From positions 62,001 to 126,000 of the forward strand of contig CAJOFE010000004.1 in assembly GCA_905233825.1 (NCBI GenBank): a DNA stretch of 64,000 nucleotides, written 5' to 3'. Positions 25,011-34,403 of this stretch are shown here, one piece after another. The notes under the pieces are model-generated. The model did no database searches. It saw nothing but the letters and a program-made list of their open reading frames with translations, and had not been told where the DNA came from. How positions within the stretch are numbered: position 1 is the stretch's first letter; each line of letters opens with the position of its first letter. This DNA is from an uncultured Prevotella sp. Its GTDB lineage: Bacteria; Bacteroidota; Bacteroidia; Bacteroidales; Bacteroidaceae. Both the position numbers and the translations under genes were made by a program.

Positions 25011-28000
25011 ATGAGAAAGCATTTTCTTTTCTATATGATGCTGATGTTCACCGTTGGTGTGCAGGCGATGGAACGGCAGAAACTAAATTTCAATAGCGGC
25101 TGGCGGCTTCAGGTGGGTGATTTTACAGAGGCGTCCAAACCTGAATATGACGACGGGACGTGGCAGCAGGTGACGCTGCCTTACGCCTTCAACGGTGACG
25201 AGGCGTTCCGCAAGGACATCGTGGACTTGACGGATACCGTTTGCTGGTATCGCAAGACCTTCACGCTGACGGAGGCAGACGTGGCAGGGAAGGTGTTCAT
25301 CGAGTTTGAGGGTGCGAGGCAGGGAGCCGATGTCTGGGTGAACGGGCAGAAAGTGGGATTTTCGGACAACGGGGTAATGGCCTTCGGCTTCGACCTGACG
25401 CCTTACATTAAAGAAGGACAGAACGTGATAGCCGTACGTTGTGACAACAGCTGGACCTATCGTGACCGCATGCTGAACAGCCGCTACCAATGGAACGACC
25501 GCAACTTCAATGCCAACTATGGCGGTCTGCCAAAAAACGTTTGGCTGCATATCACGGACAAGCTCTATCAGACCTTGCCGCTCTATAGCAATCTTGGTAC
25601 TACGGGCACGTATGTCTATGCCACCGACTATGACATACCCGCCCGCAAGGCTACGGTACACGTGGAAAGCCAGGTGCGCAACGACGACAGCCGCAGCCAC
25701 AGGGTACAGCTATCCGTCTGGATCAAGGACGCGGACGGCAAGGAGGTGTGCTTCATGGAAAACGACAGCTACGTGAGGATTGAGCCGGGACAGACTGTTA
25801 CCCTAAGTGCCGAGAGCCCGATCTACGACGTGCATTTCTGGAGCTGGGGCTACGGCTATCTTTATACGGTAGAGACCTATCTGAAGGAGGTGTCATCCGA
25901 CGGCAGCCGCCAGCTGTTCAACGACCATACGACAACGCGTACCGGCTTCCGCAAGACCCGCTTCGGCGAAGGCAAGATATGGCTCAACGACCGCGTGATG
26001 ATGGTGCACGGCTACGCCCAGCGCACCTCAAACGAATGGCCGGGCGTGGGTATCAGCGTACCCGCTTGGATCAGCGACTACTCCAACGACCTCATGGTGC
26101 AGTCGGGCGCTAACATGGTGCGCTGGATGCACGTCACGCCCTGGAAGCAGGACGTAGAGAGTTGCGACCGCGTGGGTCTGCCGCAGGCCATGCCAGCAGG
26201 AGATGCCGAGAAAGACGTGGAGGGAGCCCGCTGGCAGCAACGAACGACCCTCATGCGCGACGCCATCATCTACAACCGCAACAATCCCTCCATCCTTTTC
26301 TACGAGAGCGGCAACGAGAGCATCAGCCGCGAGCACATGCTGGAGATGAAAGCCATACGCGACGAGTTCGACCCGCATGGCGGACGTGCCATCGGCAGCC
26401 GCGAGATGCTCGACATTGACGAGGCGGAGTACGGCGGCGAGATGCTCTATATTAACAAGTCGGCCAAGCACCCGATGTGGGCGATGGAATATTGTCGCGA
26501 CGAGGGGCTGCGCAAGTACTGGGATGAGTACAGCTATCCCTACCACAAGGAGGGTGACGGCCCCCTCTACCGAGGTAATCCTGCTACGGAGTACAATCAC
26601 AACATGGATGAGTTTGCCGTCGAGATGGTGCGCCGCTGGTACGACTACTGGCGCGAGCGTCCGGGCACAGGCACCCGTGTCTCGTCGGGCGGCGTGAAGA
26701 TTGTGTTCAGCGACACGAACACCCATCATCGCGGCGAGTCGAACTACCGCACAAGTGGTGTCGTCGATGCCATGCGCATTCCCAAGGATGCCTTCTTCGT
26801 GCATCAGGTGATGTGGAACGGACGGAGCAGCGAGAGCCAACCGAGCTCGCTCGGAGTTGGCCGAGTCGTGACGGACGAAGGCAAAGCCAACGGATGGGTG
26901 GAACCCGAGACATCGCAGACATATATCGTGGGACATTGGAACTATGAACCAGACACAAAAAAGTCTGTCTATGTTGTCTCCACAGCCGATTCCGTAGAGT
27001 TGTTCCTTAACGGCAAATTGCTTGGCAAAGGCAAGCAGAGCTATCGCTACCTCTTTACCTTTGAGGATGTTCCTTTCGAGTCTGGTACTTTGGAGGCTGT
27101 CGGTTCCGACGGCAGTAGTTACAAACTGGAAACGGCTGGCGAACCCTATCAACTGAAGCTCACGGCTATCGAGAACCCTGAGGGTACGAAGGCCGATGGT
27201 GCCGACATGGTGCTCTTCCAGGTGGAGGTCGTCGATAGGCAAGGGCGCCGCTACCCGCTTGACGATCGTCTCATCCACTTTGAGCTCTGGGGCGAAGGCC
27301 AATGGATCGGAGGCATTGCCAGCCGCAACAACAAGGAGATGCAGCGTCCCGACAATGCCAGTCGCGAAGGACTTCTCGATGCTGCCGCCACCAAGAATGT
27401 CTCCGACAACTACGTCGGCTCGATGTCGCTGCCCGTGGAGTGCGGCGTCAACCGCTTTCTCGTCCGCACCACCACAAACGCAGGCGTCATCAACCTCTCT
27501 GCCTATGCCGACGGCGTGAAGCCTGCCTACATAGAAGTGAAAAGTGAAGAGGTGAAGCAGGAAAAGTATCTGCCGCAGTATTCTTTGAAAGGCCGCCTCG
27601 GCCGTGGCGAGACACCCCTCACCCCCTCCTACGCCGAGCAGGCTCATGGCATTGCCATCGTTTCTGCCGAGGCTGGCTACGACGAGGAGCATGCTGCCCG
27701 CAGCTACGACGACAACGAGCTGTCTGAGTGGAAGAACGACGGCCGTCTCTCCACCGCCTGGATTACCTATCACCTGGCGGAGAAAACCGTCGTCGACGAC
27801 ATCTGCCTGAAGCTCACCGGCTGGCGTCAGCGCAGCTATCCCCTTGAGGTATATGCCGGCAAACAGCTCATCTGGAGTGGCGAGACCGAGCGCAGCCTCG
27901 GATATGTTCACCTTACCCCCACCAAGCGTGTAAAAACCAACGAAATCACTATTCGCTTAAAAGGTGCAGGCAAGGACAACGATGCTTTCGGCGGCATCGT

Positions 28001-28139
28001 AGAGGTTGCAGAATCTGCAGCAGGTGAGCTTGACCTCTTCAAAGCCCCTAATGGTGCTGACACCAACAGCGAGCTCCGCATCGTGGAAATCGAATTCCTG
28101 ATGCGAAGCGCTGGGCCTAAGGTTCAAACGCAGCAGTAA
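25011..28139 (+). CDS. Glycoside hydrolase family 2 protein (beta-galactosidase-like)
   Basis: FNSGWRLQVGD...WQQVTLPYAFNGD; NNPSILFYESGNESIS acid/base region; sugar-binding N-terminal domain. Confidence 0.9.
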   Translation: MRKHFLFYMMLMFTVGVQAMERQKLNFNSGWRLQVGDFTEASKPEYDDGTWQQVTLPYAFNGDEAFRKDIVDLTDTVCWYRKTFTLTEADVAGKVFIEFEGARQGADVWVNGQKVGFSDNGVMAFGFDLTPYIKEGQNVIAVRCDNSWTYRDRMLNSRYQWNDRNFNANYGGLPKNVWLHITDKLYQTLPLYSNLGTTGTYVYATDYDIPARKATVHVESQVRNDDSRSHRVQLSVWIKDADGKEVCFMENDSYVRIEPGQTVTLSAESPIYDVHFWSWGYGYLYTVETYLKEVSSDGSRQLFNDHTTTRTGFRKTRFGEGKIWLNDRVMMVHGYAQRTSNEWPGVGISVPAWISDYSNDLMVQSGANMVRWMHVTPWKQDVESCDRVGLPQAMPAGDAEKDVEGARWQQRTTLMRDAIIYNRNNPSILFYESGNESISREHMLEMKAIRDEFDPHGGRAIGSREMLDIDEAEYGGEMLYINKSAKHPMWAMEYCRDEGLRKYWDEYSYPYHKEGDGPLYRGNPATEYNHNMDEFAVEMVRRWYDYWRERPGTGTRVSSGGVKIVFSDTNTHHRGESNYRTSGVVDAMRIPKDAFFVHQVMWNGRSSESQPSSLGVGRVVTDEGKANGWVEPETSQTYIVGHWNYEPDTKKSVYVVSTADSVELFLNGKLLGKGKQSYRYLFTFEDVPFESGTLEAVGSDGSSYKLETAGEPYQLKLTAIENPEGTKADGADMVLFQVEVVDRQGRRYPLDDRLIHFELWGEGQWIGGIASRNNKEMQRPDNASREGLLDAAATKNVSDNYVGSMSLPVECGVNRFLVRTTTNAGVINLSAYADGVKPAYIEVKSEEVKQEKYLPQYSLKGRLGRGETPLTPSYAEQAHGIAIVSAEAGYDEEHAARSYDDNELSEWKNDGRLSTAWITYHLAEKTVVDDICLKLTGWRQRSYPLEVYAGKQLIWSGETERSLGYVHLTPTKRVKTNEITIRLKGAGKDNDAFGGIVEVAESAAGELDLFKAPNGADTNSELRIVEIEFLMRSAGPKVQTQQ

Positions 28140-28158
28140 CGAATAAAACGAAACAGAT

Positions 28159-29043
28159 ATGCAACTGACATCAAATTCCGACAAGATTACGAGAGACTAT
28201 TTCGACTCTCTGCTGATTGAAACGCGTTATCTGGACGCCGTTCTCCCTACAACTGAGATGATGCTGTTCGGAGAGACTTTCCGCACGCCGATTATGACGG
28301 CCGCCCTGTCGCATCTGCACAACACGGCACAAAACGGCATGACCATCTACGCCCAGGCGGCTGCTCAGAGCGGAGCCGTACATTGGGTAGGCATGGGCAG
28401 CGACGAGGAACTGGAGGAGATTGTGGCGACTGGTGCCCGAACCATCAAGATCATCAAGCCTCATGCCGACAACCGCGAGGTGCTACGCAAGATTGAGCAC
28501 GCCGTCCGTGTGGGCTGCATGGCTGTGGGTATGGACATTGACCACGCCTTCAATTCAGAGGGCGGTTACGATAATGTATTTGGACTGCCGATGAAAGCCA
28601 AGACCACGGAGGAACTGAAAGACTTTGTCGAGGCTGCTGGCGTGCCTTTTATCGTGAAAGGTGTGCTCAGTCCTCATGATGCCGAGAAATGCCTGAAGGC
28701 TGGTTGCGCAGGTATCGTCGTATCTCACCATCATGGCATGATCCAGTATGCCGTGCCGCCTCTGATGGCATTACCTGATATCCTCTCAATCACAGGCAGG
28801 AGCATCCCCGTATTCGTGGATTGCGGCATCGAGAACGGCATGGATGCCTACAAATGCCTCGCCCTTGGTGCCAAGGCCGTATCGGTGGGGCGTCACCTGA
28901 TGCCGCTACTCAAGAACGGGGCAGATGCCGTAGCAGGACGCATCAACGAGATGACGGCAGAATTGGCTGGTGTGATGGCGCGTACAGGCGTGAGTTCGCT
29001 AGATAAGATGGATGCAACGGTTGTTCACAGGAGGGCTTTCTGA
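28159..29043 (+). CDS. FMN-dependent alpha-hydroxy-acid oxidase/dehydrogenase-like
   Basis: TIM-barrel FMN motifs VPFIVKGVLSPHDAEKCLKAGCAGIVVSHHHGM, KAVSVGRHL. Confidence 0.85.
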   Translation: MQLTSNSDKITRDYFDSLLIETRYLDAVLPTTEMMLFGETFRTPIMTAALSHLHNTAQNGMTIYAQAAAQSGAVHWVGMGSDEELEEIVATGARTIKIIKPHADNREVLRKIEHAVRVGCMAVGMDIDHAFNSEGGYDNVFGLPMKAKTTEELKDFVEAAGVPFIVKGVLSPHDAEKCLKAGCAGIVVSHHHGMIQYAVPPLMALPDILSITGRSIPVFVDCGIENGMDAYKCLALGAKAVSVGRHLMPLLKNGADAVAGRINEMTAELAGVMARTGVSSLDKMDATVVHRRAF

Positions 29044-29867
29044 TGTATTTAGGCATTTCATCATCCTTAAAGCACGACTCCCCTGAGGAGTGGGTTGCGA
29101 AGCACAAGGCCCTCGGACTGGAGTGTGTGAATTTCCCCGTCACCTGTGATGAGGATGCGGAAGTCATCATGGCCTATAAGCAGGCTGCCGACGAGGCCGG
29201 ACTCACTATCGCCGAGGTGGGCGTGTGGCGCAACACGCTGGCTGCTGATCCCGATGAGCGTAAGCAATGGATAGATTATGCTGTTCGTCAACTCCGCATG
29301 GCCGACGCTATTGGTGCCGCCTGTTGTGTGAATGTGGTGGGCACGCCCTACGGTCCCCGCTGGGACGGAGGCTATCGTGACAACTTCAGCCGCCAGCTTT
29401 GGGATATGGCCGTCAAGATGATTCGTCAGGTCATCGACACCGCCCGTCCTCAGCATACCAAGTTCTGCATAGAGTCGATGCCTTGGATGATACCCAGCAG
29501 TCCCGATGAGTATCTGCGTCTGATAGAAGATGTGGATCGTGCGGAGTTCGGAACCCACCTCGACGTGGTGAATATGATCACCTCGCCCCGCAGGTATTTC
29601 TTCAACGACGAGTTCCTCCGCGAGTGTTTCGAAAAACTTCACGGCACCATTGTGAGCTGCCACTTGAAGGACATCCTGCTGAAACAGGAATACACTTTTC
29701 AACTTCAGGAGTGTGCCTGTGGCGAAGGTATGCTGGATATCAATCTTTATGCCCAACTGGCTACAGCCGAGAACCCCCGCATGCCCATGATTATCGAGCA
29801 CCTGACCACCGACGAGGAGTATGTAGCGAGTGTGCAATACGTAAGGGACAGGCTGTCTAATCAGTAA
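29043..29867 (+). CDS. Sugar phosphate isomerase/epimerase (xylose isomerase-like TIM barrel)
   Basis: TIM-barrel metal-binding pattern (FCIESMPWMIPSSPDEYLRLIEDV, GTHLDVVNM). Confidence 0.85.
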   Translation: MYLGISSSLKHDSPEEWVAKHKALGLECVNFPVTCDEDAEVIMAYKQAADEAGLTIAEVGVWRNTLAADPDERKQWIDYAVRQLRMADAIGAACCVNVVGTPYGPRWDGGYRDNFSRQLWDMAVKMIRQVIDTARPQHTKFCIESMPWMIPSSPDEYLRLIEDVDRAEFGTHLDVVNMITSPRRYFFNDEFLRECFEKLHGTIVSCHLKDILLKQEYTFQLQECACGEGMLDINLYAQLATAENPRMPMIIEHLTTDEEYVASVQYVRDRLSNQ

Positions 29868-29901
29868 TTACAAAAGAAGATAACAACAAACATTCATAGA
29901 T

Positions 29902-30744
29902 ATGAAAACGAACATGATTATTGCAGCCATGCTGCTTAGCCTGATGCCTCTTACGGTCGGGGCACAGGGAACGGAAATCAATAGTCGTGACCTTCGCGGC
30001 AAAGTGGTCTATCAGGATGATGAAGTGGTGTTCCGTCAGCTTGACGAGCATACATGGATAGGGAACGGACACCGAGTCTATAATGAGTCGCTCTACCTCG
30101 TTGAGGGTAACGACCGCGCACTCCTGATTGATGCCGGCACACGCATACCCGGGTTGGACAAGATTGTGGCGAAGATTACTTCCAAGCCCGTCACCATGAT
30201 GCTGACCCATGCCCATGGCGACCATGCGGGTGGGGTAGGGCCTTTCCCCGAAGTCTATCTGAATGCAGGCGATATGACTATCGTCCCGAATAACATGCGT
30301 AATTACACAGGACAGATCAAGTATCTCAACGATGGCGAAGTGATAGACCTCGGCGGCCGTGAGATAGAGGTTATCTTTACGCCTGGTCATACTGCCGGAA
30401 GCACGACGTTCTTCGACAAGGCCAAGCATTACGGTTTCAGCGGCGATGCCTTTGGCTCGACCAACCTGCTGGTTTTTACCAACCTTTCCACCGAGATGTA
30501 CACAGCCGAGCGGATTGAGCGCTACATGAAAAAGAACGCTATCCGTTTCCTCTTTCCCGGCCATTATAGTGGTGACAATCTGGAGACTCTCCAGCGTGTT
30601 ACCGACATCAAGAATATGTGCCGCGAGATACTGGACGGTGAACGCCAGCCGACCGTCAGCAACGGTAACAATGGCGGCATGGACATGATGGTAGATGACA
30701 AAGGCGTGCGCATTAACTTCAGCAGCCGTTCCGGAATGAAATAA
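29902..30744 (+). CDS. Secreted MBL-fold metallo-hydrolase
   Basis: Signal peptide; MLTHAHGDHAGG and FTPGHTAGSTTF. Confidence 0.9.
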   Translation: MKTNMIIAAMLLSLMPLTVGAQGTEINSRDLRGKVVYQDDEVVFRQLDEHTWIGNGHRVYNESLYLVEGNDRALLIDAGTRIPGLDKIVAKITSKPVTMMLTHAHGDHAGGVGPFPEVYLNAGDMTIVPNNMRNYTGQIKYLNDGEVIDLGGREIEVIFTPGHTAGSTTFFDKAKHYGFSGDAFGSTNLLVFTNLSTEMYTAERIERYMKKNAIRFLFPGHYSGDNLETLQRVTDIKNMCREILDGERQPTVSNGNNGGMDMMVDDKGVRINFSSRSGMK

Positions 30745-30747
30745 CCA

Positions 30748-31329
30748 TTAAATCTTCTCCATCTCGCTTGTCACGCGGGCCTCGCAATCTCTCATGGCAT
30801 CGAGTGTCTTCTGCAGCACATCATCCAAAGGCCATCCCAGCATTTCCGCTCCCTGTTCAATCACCTCACGGGAGCAGCCTGCGGCAAAGCCCTTCGACTT
30901 GTACTTCTTCTTCAGAGACTTCAATTCCATGTCCTGAACGCTCTTCGAGGGGCGCATCAGCGCAGCGGCCCATATCAGTCCCGTCAGTTCGTCAGTCGTA
31001 AAGAGTACCTTCTCCATCAGATGCTCGGGCTTTATGTCCACATGACCGTAGCCATGACTACAGATGGCATGGATCATTTCTTCGCCCATGCCACCTTCAC
31101 GCAGCAATTCGGGGGCCTTGACGCAATGCTCCTCGGGGTACTGTTCAAAGTCGATGTCGTGCAGCAGCCCGACCATTCCCCAGAAATCCACTTCGTCGGC
31201 AAAGCCCAGTTGACAGGCATACCAGCGCATAACTCCCTCCACCGTTAGCGCATGCTGCAGGTGGAAAGAGTCCTTGTTGTATTTTCTCAGCAGCTCCCAA
31301 GCCGCCTCTCTTGTAATATGAGTTTCCAT
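30748..31329 (-). CDS. HD/HDIG-domain hydrolase
   Basis: GLLHDIDFEQYPEEHC, ICSHGYGH. Confidence 0.85.
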   Translation of the reverse strand: METHITREAAWELLRKYNKDSFHLQHALTVEGVMRWYACQLGFADEVDFWGMVGLLHDIDFEQYPEEHCVKAPELLREGGMGEEMIHAICSHGYGHVDIKPEHLMEKVLFTTDELTGLIWAAALMRPSKSVQDMELKSLKKKYKSKGFAAGCSREVIEQGAEMLGWPLDDVLQKTLDAMRDCEARVTSEMEKI

Positions 31330-31335
31330 ATTTCC

Positions 31336-31848
31336 TTACAGGTAAGTTACTGTTTCCTCAATCGGCTTTCGGCTGTTGTGGTTGGCCAGCGGCCCTGCGC
31401 CTTCTGCCGGATAGCCGAGGGCGAGACAGGTCAGAATCTCTTCGTTCTCTGGCAACTGGAAAGCTTCGGCCATCTTGTCGGGATCGAAGAAGTTCACCCA
31501 ACAGCTGTCCACACCTACACTCTTGGCACAGAGCATCATGTGAGTGGTCACGATAGTAGCATCCTCAATGCCTGAGTCGTACTTCTGGCCGGGGTAAGTA
31601 AACACATTGTTCTTGTCGAAGGCCACGATGAGCATGGTCGGCGCACCATATCGGCACGGAGTAAGCGCATCAACCTTGGCGAGTCCTTCTGCCGACTGTA
31701 CCACATAGACGTGCTGCTCCTGCAGGTTCTTTGCCGTCGGAGCCAAGCGTCCAGCCTCCAGGATGCTGTCAAGTTGTTCTTTACTGATCTGACGTGAGTC
31801 AAAACTTTTGCAGGAATACCTGCTTCTTGCTAATTCTATGAAATCCAT
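31336..31848 (-). CDS. Nitroreductase family protein
   Basis: MDFIELARSRYSCKSFDSRQISKEQLDSILEAGRLAPTAKNLQ. Confidence 0.93.
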   Translation of the reverse strand: MDFIELARSRYSCKSFDSRQISKEQLDSILEAGRLAPTAKNLQEQHVYVVQSAEGLAKVDALTPCRYGAPTMLIVAFDKNNVFTYPGQKYDSGIEDATIVTTHMMLCAKSVGVDSCWVNFFDPDKMAEAFQLPENEEILTCLALGYPAEGAGPLANHNSRKPIEETVTYL

Positions 31849-31880
31849 AATTGTGTTTTATTTTAGTATTGTGTTATTAC

Positions 31881-32141
31881 TTATTTACCGACTTTCTCGC
31901 CGTGGGCATAGACCACATTCATCCGTTCAATGGTGATTTTCTCCCAGACGTGTTCCTTCACGTATATCTCGTTGGCGAGGTATTCATCAAGCTCTTCACG
32001 GTTCTGAAACTCCATGATGAGCGTAGAACCTTTCAGTTTTCCTTCATCATCCAGCAGACCTCCTGCAGCAATGAGGTGTTTCTTCAATCTCTCCATGCCT
32101 TCCAAATGAAGGGGGCGTACCTCCATCCTCTTGTCCAGCAT
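31881..32141 (-). CDS. YciI-like protein, possibly N-terminally truncated by an in-frame UAG
   Basis: GSTLIMEFQNREELDEYLANEIYVKEHVWEKITIERMNVVYA is YciI-like. Upstream in frame reads MKACFQMVESRK*SPYDGEGM. Confidence 0.6.
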   Translation of the reverse strand: MLDKRMEVRPLHLEGMERLKKHLIAAGGLLDDEGKLKGSTLIMEFQNREELDEYLANEIYVKEHVWEKITIERMNVVYAHGEKVGK

Positions 32142-32214
32142 TCCTTCGCCGTCGTAGGGTGACTACTTGCGCGACTCGACCATTTGAAAGCATGCTTTCA
32201 TGCCACTCGCTGCT

Positions 32215-33390
32215 TTAATAGTTCTCTGCGTTAATCTCGAAGTAAGCCTGCGGATGGAAGCAGACGGGACAGACGGCGGGGGCTTCGGTGCCGATGACGA
32301 TGTGGCCGCAGTTGCGACACTCCCAGATGCTGACGCCAGCCTTACGGAACACTTCGGCGGTCTCGACGTTACGCAGCAGGGCACGGTAGCGCTCCTCGTG
32401 GTGCTTCTCGATGGCCGCCACACCACGGAACTGCTCGGCCAGCTCGTGGAAGCCCTCCTCGTCGGCCTCACGGGCAAAGCGGTCGTACATGTCGGTCCAC
32501 TCGTAGTTCTCGCCCTCGGCAGCGTGCAGTAGGTTCTCGGCGACGGTGCCCAGTCCACCCAGATGACGGAACCACAACTTGGCGTGCTCCTTCTCGTTCT
32601 CGGCGGTCTTCAGGAAGAGGGCGGCAATCTGCTCGTAGCCGTTCTTCTTGGCCACGGAGGCGTAGTAGGTGTATTTGTTGCGGGCCATCGACTCACCGGC
32701 GAAGGCGGCTTCGAGATTCTTCTCGGTGTTGGTGCCGGCGTATTTACCTAGCGGAGAATCGCTAGGCACTTCGGCTTCGACCTTCACGAAGTCCGATGCG
32801 GGATGCTTGCAGATGGGACAAGTGAAGTCGTCGGGCAGTTCTTCGCCTACGTACTCGTAGCCGCAGATGGAGCAACGCCAGATAGTCTTGCCTTCAGCGG
32901 TCTGACCCACGGGCTGGGGCTTCGGCTTGATGTACTGCTGATAATAATTATAGGTAGCCGATGGCACGTCGGCCAGCATCTCCATCTCGGTGACGGGGCC
33001 AACAAAGAGCATGTGGGTACCAAGATCGATGGCCTGCTCCACGTCGGCAGAGATGAAGGCATTGGTACCGCGGGTGATGGCCAGCGTACCGTTGGCGACG
33101 CGGCGGCAGTCAGTAAAGCCTTCGAACTTATCGACCGTCCTTCCGCTCTGGAAACCGAAGTGCTTGAACAGCTCGAAGTCGGCAGCCTCGCTGATAATGG
33201 AGGCGGTGAACTTGCCCGAACGCTGAATGAGTTCGGTCGTGAAGTTACCCTTGTTCAGGGCTACTGAGATACGGTTGGGCTGTGCCGTCACCTGTGCGAC
33301 GGTGTTGCTGATGCAGCCATTGTCCTTGCCTGCGTCACAAGTCGTGATGACGAACAGGCCGTACTGGATGTTGAAAAGCGGATTACTCAT
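32215..33390 (-). CDS. Fusion protein: flavin reductase - rubredoxin - rubrerythrin - rubredoxin-like
   Basis: N-terminal flavin-reductase-like domain ([30 protein letters not shown]), [31 protein letters not shown], diiron ExxH motifs ([27 protein letters not shown]), C-terminal [20 protein letters not shown]. Confidence 0.92.
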   Translation of the reverse strand: MSNPLFNIQYGLFVITTCDAGKDNGCISNTVAQVTAQPNRISVALNKGNFTTELIQRSGKFTASIISEAADFELFKHFGFQSGRTVDKFEGFTDCRRVANGTLAITRGTNAFISADVEQAIDLGTHMLFVGPVTEMEMLADVPSATYNYYQQYIKPKPQPVGQTAEGKTIWRCSICGYEYVGEELPDDFTCPICKHPASDFVKVEAEVPSDSPLGKYAGTNTEKNLEAAFAGESMARNKYTYYASVAKKNGYEQIAALFLKTAENEKEHAKLWFRHLGGLGTVAENLLHAAEGENYEWTDMYDRFAREADEEGFHELAEQFRGVAAIEKHHEERYRALLRNVETAEVFRKAGVSIWECRNCGHIVIGTEAPAVCPVCFHPQAYFEINAENY

Positions 33391-33422
33391 AAGTCTAATG
33401 TTTCTATGTTAATAAAGTGATG

Positions 33423-34403
33423 TTACCTGATAAAGTTCATGAATGCCGGCCTTTCGTCGCGCTGGGGAGTAGGATTGCCGTCGGCATGAATCTTTTGAAG
33501 GAGGAAGGCCATGTTGGTGGCCAAGGTGCGCATGGTCTGCATACCCTCGGTGTCGAGCTTCACCTCACCTTTGCCTGCTCCATAGGCGATGTTCCAGTAT
33601 TGGGAGGTCACTACCGGCATGTTCATCATCTCGAACATCATGTTCATGGTTTGGAGCGTGGCCGTAGCACCACCACGACGGCAGACGGCCAAAGCCGCTG
33701 CGGGCTTATTCTGCACAAGATGGCCCGCCGAGAAGAACAATCTTTGCATAAGTGAAAGAATGCCACCATTCGGCTGACCGTAATAAACAGGAGTACCGAC
33801 GATGAGCGCATCCGCGTCTTTCATCTTCTCAGTAATCACGCTACACATATCATCATCGAACACACAACCTGCCCCGTTGTTCTGTCGGCAACCGCCACAG
33901 TTGATGCACATGTGGACGGGAGTGCGGCCAATCTGAACAATCTCCGACTCCACACCACGTTTTTGCAACGTCGCCTCAATCTCCTTCAAACAACAGAACG
34001 TGTTACCGTCGGTTCGCGGGCTACCGTTCACCAATAGAACTTTGCACTTCTTTTCTCCCGTCATTCTGTCGAGCATTGCCGACACAGGCGAAACGACCGC
34101 CGCTCCCGCCGCCGCCATCGTTGCTTTCTTGATAAAATATCTTCTGTCCATATATTTAGTAATTATATTGTTGGCCATGAAGTTGGTCACGAGCTCTGTC
34201 TCGTCCATGATACCGTTGATATGCTCGGCGGTATTGTCCAAGAGTTGTGTGGCATGGTCGATGGCTGCGCGTTGGATAAATTGCTTGCAGCGTTGGAACA
34301 GGACATCGAACAACAGCGAGAAGGCTACGGCGATGATGAACGTGATGAACAGGCCGAGGCGCAGCGAGAGATGCTGCCGGATATAGCGAAGGAATCGTTT
34401 CAT
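33423..34403 (-). CDS. Flavodoxin/NADPH-dependent FMN reductase-like protein; probable native start at 34151, fused to an upstream sensor-protein remnant
   Basis: CKVLLVNGSPRTDGNTFCCLKEI...GTPVYYGQPNGGI. Internal MDRRYFIKKATMAAAGAAVV at 34151 is a twin-arginine signal. The 84 preceding residues look like a sensor N-terminus. Confidence 0.8.
   Translation of the reverse strand: MKRFLRYIRQHLSLRLGLFITFIIAVAFSLLFDVLFQRCKQFIQRAAIDHATQLLDNTAEHINGIMDETELVTNFMANNIITKYMDRRYFIKKATMAAAGAAVVSPVSAMLDRMTGEKKCKVLLVNGSPRTDGNTFCCLKEIEATLQKRGVESEIVQIGRTPVHMCINCGGCRQNNGAGCVFDDDMCSVITEKMKDADALIVGTPVYYGQPNGGILSLMQRLFFSAGHLVQNKPAAALAVCRRGGATATLQTMNMMFEMMNMPVVTSQYWNIAYGAGKGEVKLDTEGMQTMRTLATNMAFLLQKIHADGNPTPQRDERPAFMNFIR

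Noticed and set aside
26028-27911. 627-aa minus-strand ORF antisense to the GH2 gene
   Set aside because: Low-complexity His/Val/Ala/Leu-rich composition typical of a mirror ORF; the plus-strand GH2 is clearly coding.
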